Shown here: one piece after another, positions 1 through 6,356 of the stretch | How positions within the stretch are numbered: the stretch's first letter is position 1 | Layout: each line of letters opens with the position of its first letter | DNA from: CAIOZW01 sp049317725 | GTDB taxonomy: Bacteria > Acidobacteriota > Blastocatellia > RBC074 | Direction of reading: 5' to 3' | Length of the DNA stretch: 17,210 bases | NCBI GenBank assembly: GCA_049317725.1 | Contig: JBMOHS010000086.1 | Coordinates: 1 to 17,210, forward strand | The notes under the pieces: model-generated | What the model was told of the DNA's origin: nothing | What the model saw: the letters and a program-made list of their open reading frames with translations, nothing else | The model's database searches: none | Translations under genes and position numbers: made by a program

Positions 1-1
1 C

Positions 2-53
2 GAACGGGATGGTTGAACGGGATGGTTGAACGGGATGGTTGAACGGGATGGTT
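2..53. repeat. Four perfect 13-bp tandem repeats upstream of the first gene
   Basis: The unit GAACGGGATGGTT occurs four times without a mismatch (2-14, 15-27, 28-40, 41-53). The array starts one base from the window edge, so further copies may lie outside. Each copy carries an ATG that reads only a few codons before a stop; for example the ATG at 35 stops at 53-55 and the ATG at 48 stops at 60-62. The unit length is not a multiple of three. The array lies directly before the first gene of the FHA cluster, so it is probably in its promoter or 5' untranslated region. Its function is unknown. Confidence 0.95.
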
Positions 54-81
54 GAGCAATGAGTGGGTGAGTGCCGGTCTT

Positions 82-702
82 ATGATCCGATGTTACCGAT
101 GCGGGACAGACAATCTGGAAGGATCAGAGTTCTGCGATGAGTGTGGGACTTGGCTCAAGCGGAGCGAGGGGGAATCCCCAAGTGGGCCTTCGCTTGCACC
201 GCCGCCGCCAGCCCCGAAATTCAATCGGGAGCAAGGGACGCCGAAGCCCGCGACTCCATATCAGCCCCCGGCGGTCGCTCCCCAACCATCTGGAGTGGGG
301 GCTGGCCCAAGCGCTGGCTCAACAGTCCGCAGGGGGGGACGCCCAGAGCGAGAGAGACCAGATCGGGAGAAAGAGGCTTGGCTGGTGGTACTGACAGCCG
401 GCCGACACGGTCGGGAGTTTCAGTTGTCAGCGCAAAGCGAATTGCTGATCGGGCGGTGGGATGCGGACAGTGGCATCTTCCCCGACATCGATCTCGACCA
501 GGATGATCCGGAAGCGAAGGTCTCCCGGCGACACGCGCGCATCACCTTCTCGAACCAACAGTACCTGATCGAGGATCTGGGGAGCACCAACGGCACCTTC
601 ATCAACCGGGGGCCGCGTCTCCTGCCTGGGAACCGGCAACCCCTCAATCACGGCGACGAGATCATCGTCGGCAAGACATTTCTTCGGTTCGTATTGAACT
701 AA
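82..702 (+). CDS. Zinc-ribbon / FHA domain protein
   Basis: This is a predicted cytoplasmic phospho-threonine-binding adaptor of 206 residues. An N-terminal zinc ribbon has Cys4, Cys7, Cys18 and Cys21. A Pro/Gly/Arg-rich linker covers about residues 25-98. A C-terminal FHA domain covers about 100-206, with the hallmarks LLIGR (121-125), VSRRHARI (147-154) and STNGTF (168-173). No membrane segment is visible. An in-frame stop at 40-42 confines the start to TTG 52, GTG 67 or ATG 82. I chose ATG 82 because the protein then begins at the zinc ribbon, as its paralogues do, although the preceding GGTGAG is a weak ribosome site. The FHA domain is clearly paralogous to that of the kinase encoded next, including the same long insertion between the GR and SRRH motifs. 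It may bind phosphorylated forms of the kinase or its substrates; no catalytic domain is present. Confidence 0.9.
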   Translation: MIRCYRCGTDNLEGSEFCDECGTWLKRSEGESPSGPSLAPPPPAPKFNREQGTPKPATPYQPPAVAPQPSGVGAGPSAGSTVRRGGRPERERPDREKEAWLVVLTAGRHGREFQLSAQSELLIGRWDADSGIFPDIDLDQDDPEAKVSRRHARITFSNQQYLIEDLGSTNGTFINRGPRLLPGNRQPLNHGDEIIVGKTFLRFVLN

Positions 703-705
703 AAA

Positions 706-737
706 GAGGATGGTGGGAGAGTATCCCGGCCATCCTC
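706..737 (+). other. Two-step hairpin in the gap before the kinase gene
   Basis: GAGGATGG (706-713) pairs perfectly with CCATCCTC (730-737). An inner stem GGGA (715-718) pairs with TCCC (724-727) around the loop GAGTA. It begins 3 nt after the stop codon of the first gene. No T-tract follows on the + strand, so it is not a classic terminator for this operon. It could instead stabilise mRNA ends or limit read-through. On the - strand the stem is followed by five Ts, but no gene reads in that direction here. Confidence 0.6.
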
Positions 738-760
738 CCCCACCTCTGATCTGACCGACT

Positions 761-2251
761 ATGCCATTCTGCCCGGAGTGTGGAGCCACGACCAGCGAAG
801 AAGACCTCTTCTGTGGCACGTGCGGTGTCGGGCAAGATCGTGGGCCCCTTGTCAAGATTCCTAACGGCCAGCCTGAGGAGACTGGAGCAACCCGCATGAC
901 AGGATCCATCAACACCCCAACCGGACTTCAACTGGCGCCTGGCACCCTCCTGGTCGAGCGTTACCGCATCGTCCGACGGATCGGAGGCGGAGGCATGGGC
1001 TCGGTCTATCTCGCCGAGGATCAGAATCTGGCCAACCGCCCCGTCGCTGTCAAAGAGATGGTCGAGATGTTCGCGGACGAGTCTTCGCGTCAAAAAGCGA
1101 TCGAGGACTTCAAGCGGGAGGCCGAGTTGCTCGCGCGGCTGGACCATCCTTCGATTCCGACGATCTACCAGTACTTTCTCGATCTCAATCGGGGCCGTTA
1201 CTATCTGGTGATGAAGTACATCGACGGAGGAGATCTGGCCCGGCGTCAACGGGATCGTGGAGGGAAGCTCGATGAACTGACGGTGACGAAGTGGGCGATC
1301 GACACGTGTGACGTGCTCGACTACATTCACGGCCAGAATCCGCCGATCATCTACCGGGACCTCAAACCTGCCAACCTGATGATCGACGCACGCACCAACC
1401 GGATCATGCTCGTCGATTTTGGGATTGCCCGTTTTGTCGCCCCCAACCAGCGGGGAGTGACGGCGATTGGCACAATGGGATATGCGCCGCCTGAGCTCTT
1501 CGCCGGCAAGGTGGAGTCGCGGTCAGATCTCTACAGCCTGGGCGCGACCATGTTCCACCTCTTGACGGGACAGGATCCACAAGACAACCCGCTGCTGATC
1601 TTCGACTTCAACAAGAATCCGCGCCCCCGGCAGATCAACCCGACGATCAGCGAGGAGATGGAGGAGTTGATCTGCCGGGCGGTCGAGCACAAACCGGAGA
1701 ACCGGTTCGAGTCCGCGCGGGAGTTCGGGAACCAGCTCAAGAATCATCTCCGGTTTCTGCAGGAGGGGCGTCGCCCGGAGATCCCCGCCAGCACGCCCCC
1801 GCCACCGGTGGTTCCAACCAGGGCCTCGGAAGTGGTCACTTGTCCCCATTGTGGGCAAAATCTCGCGCCAGACGATCTCTTCTGCGCCTATTGCGGAACC
1901 AAGCAAGGCGTCAAACAGGCCCTGGCGAGGTTGATTGTGCTGGGAACCAGCGAACTCTCCGCACAATTTTCTCTCAACCAGACGGGGGAGAGCCTGATTG
2001 GACGGGTCGATCCGAATCGAGGGATCCGCCCGGAGGTCGATCTCTCGAAATATGACCCCGCCGCCAGGGTTTCGCGCCGACACGCCCGCATCGTCGTCCA
2101 GGACGACCAGTACTTCATCGAGGACCTGGGAAGCGCCAATGGCACCTTTCTCAACGGATCGAACAAGCTGACCCAAGGAAAGCCTCAGATCTTGACGACC
2201 GGGGACGAGCTGAAGCTTGGGGAGACGACCCTCAAGTTCGTGATGGCGTAG
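761..2251 (+). CDS. Ser/Thr protein kinase with two zinc ribbons and a C-terminal FHA domain
   Basis: A eukaryotic-like (Hanks-type) protein kinase of 496 residues. Order: zinc ribbon (Cys4, 7, 18, 21); kinase domain (about 65-335); Pro-rich linker; second zinc ribbon (Cys361, 364, 375, 378); FHA domain (about 388-496). Kinase motifs are complete: glycine loop GGGGMGSVY (75-83), Lys98 in VAVK, Glu120 of helix C, catalytic loop YRDLKPAN with Asp200, Lys202 and Asn205, DFG at 219-221, and APPE at 242-245. Tyr198 replaces the usual HRD histidine. FHA motifs are LIGR (412-415), VSRRHARI and SANGTF. There is no transmembrane segment, unlike many PknB-type kinases, so it should be soluble. Cyanobacteria have N-terminal four-Cys kinases of a similar style. 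No Shine-Dalgarno precedes ATG 761, but the zinc ribbon supports this start. It is the likely writer of phospho-Thr marks in the cluster. Confidence 0.95.
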   Translation: MPFCPECGATTSEEDLFCGTCGVGQDRGPLVKIPNGQPEETGATRMTGSINTPTGLQLAPGTLLVERYRIVRRIGGGGMGSVYLAEDQNLANRPVAVKEMVEMFADESSRQKAIEDFKREAELLARLDHPSIPTIYQYFLDLNRGRYYLVMKYIDGGDLARRQRDRGGKLDELTVTKWAIDTCDVLDYIHGQNPPIIYRDLKPANLMIDARTNRIMLVDFGIARFVAPNQRGVTAIGTMGYAPPELFAGKVESRSDLYSLGATMFHLLTGQDPQDNPLLIFDFNKNPRPRQINPTISEEMEELICRAVEHKPENRFESAREFGNQLKNHLRFLQEGRRPEIPASTPPPPVVPTRASEVVTCPHCGQNLAPDDLFCAYCGTKQGVKQALARLIVLGTSELSAQFSLNQTGESLIGRVDPNRGIRPEVDLSKYDPAARVSRRHARIVVQDDQYFIEDLGSANGTFLNGSNKLTQGKPQILTTGDELKLGETTLKFVMA

Positions 2252-2281
2252 GGCAACGGTCAGGCAGAGGAGAACGAGTGC

Positions 2282-2839
2282 ATGGAGTACACGATCGCGT
2301 CGGAAGGGGAGCATTCCTCTCTCCTGTATCGCCGGATGGGAGCTTTCCTGGTCGATTATCTGGCATTGTTGGCCATCCCGGCGATGACCCTGGTGCTGGC
2401 CGTTTACATCAAGCGACATTGGCCGATTGTCCACTTCGACGAGATGATTGCTGCCCCGGGGTTCCCTGCGATCGGCGCGCTGCTGCTCTACGATTATGTC
2501 ATCTCGCGTCAGGCCATCGCCGGAATCACTCAGGCGATTACGACCTTCGGGGCGATCTGTTCCCTGGGAGGAGTTCTCTATAATTGGGTCTACGTCTATG
2601 GGCAGGGACGGCAGAGTTTTGGGAAGACCTTCTTTGGGTTGCGAGTCGTACGGATCGATGGAAAAAGGCTTGGATACAAGGGGGCGATCAAGCGCCACCT
2701 GCTTGGGTATCCCCTGCTGGTGGCCAGCCTGGGAGTTGGAGCGTGGGGAATCCTGCGTCAGCCGGAAGGAGAGGCAGGACGTGGTTGGCACGATCAGTTC
2801 GCGGGTACCCAGGTCGAGGAAGAGGGGCTGAAAGGGTAA
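2282..2839 (+). CDS. RDD-family membrane protein
   Basis: A 185-residue integral membrane protein with about three hydrophobic helices (roughly 20-42, 84-106 and 140-158). RDD-family hallmarks are Arg18 and Asp25 in RRMGAFLVDYL, the conserved FGKTFFGLRVV segment (113-123), and a C-terminal Asp171 in WHDQFAGT. ATG 2282 is preceded by AGAGGAG (2266-2272), a good ribosome site 9 nt upstream. The gap to the kinase stop is 30 nt, so the two are probably co-transcribed. RDD proteins are poorly understood; some members have been linked to ion transport. Here the protein may anchor the signalling complex, or be a target of the kinase. That role is inferred from position only. Confidence 0.9.
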   Translation: MEYTIASEGEHSSLLYRRMGAFLVDYLALLAIPAMTLVLAVYIKRHWPIVHFDEMIAAPGFPAIGALLLYDYVISRQAIAGITQAITTFGAICSLGGVLYNWVYVYGQGRQSFGKTFFGLRVVRIDGKRLGYKGAIKRHLLGYPLLVASLGVGAWGILRQPEGEAGRGWHDQFAGTQVEEEGLKG

Positions 2840-2886
2840 GCTGAAGAAGCAGTGCCAGCGGGCGGAGTCAATTTTGGAGGACAGCC

Positions 2887-2917
2887 CACCGCCCCCGTCA
2901 TTTGGAAGGGGGCGGTG
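2887..2917 (+). promoter_or_regulatory. 10-bp hairpin covering the ribosome site of the TPR gene
   Basis: CACCGCCCCC (2887-2896) pairs perfectly with GGGGGCGGTG (2908-2917) across an 11-nt loop. The 3' arm overlaps the only plausible Shine-Dalgarno, GGTGAGG (2914-2920), before ATG 2929. No T-tract follows, so translational masking or mRNA-end protection fits better than termination. The hairpin is seen directly; regulation is inferred. Confidence 0.6.
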
Positions 2918-2928
2918 AGGCGATCGCG

Positions 2929-4494
2929 ATGATGACCGTAATCTACTGTGGCAGGTGTGGTTCAACGGTGGGGGTCCAGGCCCGGTTCTGTCGACTCTGC
3001 GGGGGGGACATTCTGCTCCATCGGGGCCCGAGTTTTCCCGTTGCAGTTGGAACTGGACAATTGGTTTCCGCCCGAGACAAGCGCCCGTCACCTCCCCCTG
3101 GCGAACCAGAGATGGGCCGTGGAGAGAAGGGGGCAGTCAAATGGGGATCGACTCCCTTCGACTCTCCACCTGAAAAAGCCGCGGAAGTTTCTCGACCGCC
3201 CTTGGCCCCTTCGGAGGAGATGGCCCAAGACTCCAAGCGGGCGTCGGAGTCCCAGCGTCCGGCCCCGCGTCGCCGCACAAGGATCGAGACGAGGATTACG
3301 TCCCTGATCGCTCCAAAAAAGAGGCCTGCTGGGGCAGCCGTGGGCCAAACTGGCACCGGTGCCCCGCGGGCTCCTCTCGAGAAGGCCACCCGGCCTGCAC
3401 CTCCCGGGGTCGTGCCCGCAGCCTCTCTGATGTCTGCGGTAGTCCCGGTCGAGGAGGGACCGCGAGGGCCCTCGCGGGTCCTGGCGAACGCCTCCGGACT
3501 TCAAACCATCAGTCGCCGGGAACATCGGTTGTGGGTGGCCCTGACCGTACTGGCGCTGGTGGTACTGACTGGAAGCTATCTTTTGTACCGAAAGCAACTC
3601 CTGGGGAGTGAATGGGGAGGGGTCGAGCGGGAGCTGGTACGGCCAGAGGACCTCAGCAAAAATCTGATCGAAGAGGGGAAACGAGCCCGGGAACGTGGGC
3701 AACGGGAAGAGGCACTGACCCATTTCCGGCAAGCGCTCGACCTGATGCCCGGGAACCAGACGATTCTCAAGCTGATGGGCGAGACCTACCAGGAGAGCAG
3801 GCAGCCCGAGGAGGCGCGGGAGATCTACTTGGCATTGTTGAGAATCGCACCAGATGACCTGAGGACGCGGCTGAAGGTCGCGCAGATCTACCAAGAGGCA
3901 AACAATTGGGCCGCCGCGCAACAGGAGTACCGGGCCATCATCCGCCGGAACCAAACGAGCCCAGAAGCGGCGATCGCACTTGAAGTGATTGAAGCGAAGG
4001 AAGGACCTGCGGACAGACGGCAACGTCGCCGACCGGACCGGTCGGCGCGGGCGGCCGGCAAGCTCGCCCTCCCGCTGACCAACGTGCCGTCCAATCAGCC
4101 CCTTTCGCTCCCTGCGGCATCAATCCCGCCTGAAGCGGCGGGCCTGCCTGGCGTAATGAAGACAGATCAAATGATCGAACAGCCAGACCCCTCGATCTTG
4201 GCTCAGGCGCGCAAGGACCGCGGTCTTCGCTATCTACGGATCGGGGAGTACCGGGCGGCGATCAATGAACTGCTCCACGCATTACGGATCAACTCGCAAG
4301 ACCAGGAACTTTACTATCATATTGGGACCGCTTATGAGGGTCTGGAGCAGCCCGCACGCGCGCACGACTATTTCAAGCGGGTTGACCAAGGGCCCTACCT
4401 GTCCGCAGCACAAACGGCCGCCCGCAAGACGGCCAAGGCAGCGGAGGAGTCCCGGCGACGTTTGAGTCGACTGGCGCGCCCGGGTTCTGAGTAG
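2929..4494 (+). CDS. Zinc-ribbon, single-TM, TPR-repeat protein
   Basis: A 521-residue protein with no visible catalytic domain. An N-terminal zinc ribbon has Cys7, Cys10, Cys21 and Cys24. A long Pro/Arg-rich, probably disordered linker (about 30-198) follows. One transmembrane helix lies at about 201-219 (LWVALTVLALVVLTGSYLL). TPR-type helical repeats follow at about 245-340 and 426-487, separated by a second low-complexity linker (about 355-420). Basic residues are dense on the N-terminal side of the helix. This suggests that the zinc ribbon is cytoplasmic and the TPRs are periplasmic, though a short RK after the helix weakens the call. ATG 2929 or 2932 is the likely start, with GGTGAGG upstream; a TTG at 2902 would lie inside the preceding hairpin. 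The protein is a plausible scaffold or sensor linking envelope partners to the zinc-ribbon/FHA proteins. Confidence 0.85.
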   Translation: MMTVIYCGRCGSTVGVQARFCRLCGGDILLHRGPSFPVAVGTGQLVSARDKRPSPPPGEPEMGRGEKGAVKWGSTPFDSPPEKAAEVSRPPLAPSEEMAQDSKRASESQRPAPRRRTRIETRITSLIAPKKRPAGAAVGQTGTGAPRAPLEKATRPAPPGVVPAASLMSAVVPVEEGPRGPSRVLANASGLQTISRREHRLWVALTVLALVVLTGSYLLYRKQLLGSEWGGVERELVRPEDLSKNLIEEGKRARERGQREEALTHFRQALDLMPGNQTILKLMGETYQESRQPEEAREIYLALLRIAPDDLRTRLKVAQIYQEANNWAAAQQEYRAIIRRNQTSPEAAIALEVIEAKEGPADRRQRRRPDRSARAAGKLALPLTNVPSNQPLSLPAASIPPEAAGLPGVMKTDQMIEQPDPSILAQARKDRGLRYLRIGEYRAAINELLHALRINSQDQELYYHIGTAYEGLEQPARAHDYFKRVDQGPYLSAAQTAARKTAKAAEESRRRLSRLARPGSE

Positions 4495-4509
4495 GGGGGA
4501 GGAAGAAGC

Positions 4510-4530
4510 GCCCCCCCAAAAGGGGGAGGC
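4510..4530 (+). other. GC hairpin before the phosphatase gene
   Basis: GCCCCCCC (4510-4517) pairs with GGGGG (4522-4526) and GGC (4528-4530) around an AAAA loop, with A4527 bulged. It lies 15 nt after the TPR-protein stop and 29 nt before the next ATG. No T-tract follows. It resembles the hairpins at 706-737 and 2887-2917 in position and may have the same mRNA role. Confidence 0.5.
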
Positions 4531-4559
4531 GGGGGATTTCAAGAGAGTCATTCACATCG

Positions 4560-6338
4560 ATGCCACGTCTGATCGTCAATACAGGGGGGGGAGGCAAAGG
4601 GCGAGGTCTGGGTCTCTCGCGACAGGATGCCATTCTGGTCTTGACCCGGGTGCGAACGACGCTTGGGCGTTCTGCCCGCAACGATCTCTATCTGGAAGAT
4701 CCGTTCATTTCACGGTTTCACGCGGAGATCCGGCGGGTGGGGGATACCTTCTGGCTCAATGACCTGGAGAGCGCAAATGGGACCTATCTCAACGGGATTC
4801 GCGTCTTTCAGCCAGTCGCGTTACAGAATCGCGACCAGATTCGGGCCGGTGAGACCGAGATCGAATTCGCGGCTGGAGGAGAGACCTCGCCAACGGGAGC
4901 ACGGACCAACCTGCTGATCGGACGGGGACCCGAGCGGCCACGCACCGATTCGATCGCCGTCTCCCCAGCAATGGATCCAAAGGTCAGTCCCCCGTCAGGC
5001 AGGGAGGCGCAACGCGGAGCGGCCCGAATCCTGGAAGATCCGCTGGCACTGCTCAGCCAAGTCAGCCAGACGCTGCTCTCTCGACTCTCGTTGGAAGAGA
5101 CCCTCGGGACCCTCCTGGAGCGGGTCTTCGATGTTCTTCCGGCGGATCGTGGACTGATCTTCCTTCTGGAAGCGTTGCCGGAAGAAGATGGCCTGGGCGA
5201 AGCGGGGGAGGACGTGCTCCTCTTGGAGGGCCAGAGAGCCCGTCTCGTCTGCAAGGCGAGCAAGGTGAGACAGGGGACGGAACCTGGTATCGAAGAGGTC
5301 CCGGATCTGTGGATCAGCCAAGCGATCACTCGCGCCGTGATCGAGCAGGGGGCCGTGGTGCTGACGACGGACGCCCAGGAAGACCCCCGGTTTTTAGGCC
5401 GGGAGTCGGTCGTGCTCAGCGGGCTGCGATCGGTGATGGCGGTCCCCCTGGCCGTCGAAGGTCGGGTGACGGGGATGCTCTACGTCGACACGCTCCTTGA
5501 GGAGTCTCCGTTCACCGACCGGGATCTGCAGATTCTGACGTTGATTGCCGGTGTCGCGGCGATCCGGGTGGAAAATATGGCCCTGCTCGAGCTCCAGCAG
5601 GAGCAGCAACGGCTGGCTGACGAGCTGGAGTTGGCGAGCGAGATTCAACTGGGCCTCCACCCAGCGAATCCTCCCTCCATCGAGGGATATGATCTGATGG
5701 GGGTCAGCTTTCCCTGCTACGAGGTGGGGGGAGACTACTACGACTTCATCGAGAAGAGCGACGGTCGTCACGTCATCGCAGTCGGAGATGTTTCTGGAAA
5801 AGGGACGGGAGCGGCACTGTTGATGTCCTCTGTCCATGCAGCAGTACGGGCCCACACGCGGACCCGGCTGGCGGCTGGAGAGGTCGTCGCCGAGGTCAAC
5901 CGGTATATCCACGACAACACCCCAACAAATCGGTATGTGACCCTCTTCTACAGTGAACTCGATCCGCAAACCCACCAGCTTCGCTACATCAATGCGGGCC
6001 ACAATCCCCCGATCCTGTTACGGCAGAGTGGGGAGGTGGCGCGACTCGATGTGGGGGGTGTCCCGGTAGGGATTCTTCCCTCGGGGGAGTTCAAAGAGGG
6101 AGAAACGACCCTCTTTCCAGGCGACGTGCTGGTCATCTTCTCCGACGGGGCGACGGAGAGCCTCAACGAAGCGGGAGAAGAGTTCGACGAAGAGCGGCTG
6201 ATCGAGGTCGTTCAACGCTACAGGGAAGATCGGGCGGCCGTGATTCGGGACCGCATCGATGAGGCGTTGACCCGTTTCGTTGGAAAAGCCAAGGCGGTCG
6301 ACGACCTGACCCTGGTCATCGTCAAGCGCCATTTCTGA
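4560..6338 (+). CDS. FHA-GAF-SpoIIE (PP2C-type) Ser/Thr phosphatase
   Basis: A 592-residue protein phosphatase of the RsbU/SpoIIE branch of the PPM superfamily. Order: FHA domain (about 1-105; TLGRS 34-38, SRFH 51-54, NGTYLNG 73-79), linker, GAF sensor domain (about 160-340), short helical linker (340-365), then the SpoIIE phosphatase domain (about 375-592). Metal-binding acidic motifs are intact: GGDYYDF (Asp392), GDVSGKG (Asp410), SDGATES (Asp529) and DDLTLV (Asp581/Asp582). It should be a manganese- or magnesium-dependent phosphatase, recruited through its FHA domain and perhaps controlled by a small ligand of the GAF domain. It is the natural partner of the kinase at 761-2251. It is the only FHA protein of the cluster without a zinc ribbon. 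ATG 4560 places the FHA domain at the very N-terminus; the ribosome site is weak. SpoIIE-type phosphatases often act on anti-anti-sigma factors, but none is encoded here. Confidence 0.95.
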   Translation: MPRLIVNTGGGGKGRGLGLSRQDAILVLTRVRTTLGRSARNDLYLEDPFISRFHAEIRRVGDTFWLNDLESANGTYLNGIRVFQPVALQNRDQIRAGETEIEFAAGGETSPTGARTNLLIGRGPERPRTDSIAVSPAMDPKVSPPSGREAQRGAARILEDPLALLSQVSQTLLSRLSLEETLGTLLERVFDVLPADRGLIFLLEALPEEDGLGEAGEDVLLLEGQRARLVCKASKVRQGTEPGIEEVPDLWISQAITRAVIEQGAVVLTTDAQEDPRFLGRESVVLSGLRSVMAVPLAVEGRVTGMLYVDTLLEESPFTDRDLQILTLIAGVAAIRVENMALLELQQEQQRLADELELASEIQLGLHPANPPSIEGYDLMGVSFPCYEVGGDYYDFIEKSDGRHVIAVGDVSGKGTGAALLMSSVHAAVRAHTRTRLAAGEVVAEVNRYIHDNTPTNRYVTLFYSELDPQTHQLRYINAGHNPPILLRQSGEVARLDVGGVPVGILPSGEFKEGETTLFPGDVLVIFSDGATESLNEAGEEFDEERLIEVVQRYREDRAAVIRDRIDEALTRFVGKAKAVDDLTLVIVKRHF

Positions 6339-6356
6339 GCTGGGACAGAGGTTTCG

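Noticed and set aside
2..53. CRISPR array
   Set aside because: The 13-bp units abut directly with no spacers and no cas genes are present.
706..737. Terminator for a - strand transcript
   Set aside because: The stem is followed by five Ts on the - strand, but no - strand gene is present in this part of the window.
1523..3091. A 522-codon - strand frame spanning kinase, RDD and TPR genes
   Set aside because: It crosses three well-supported + strand genes and their gaps and has no recognisable motif.
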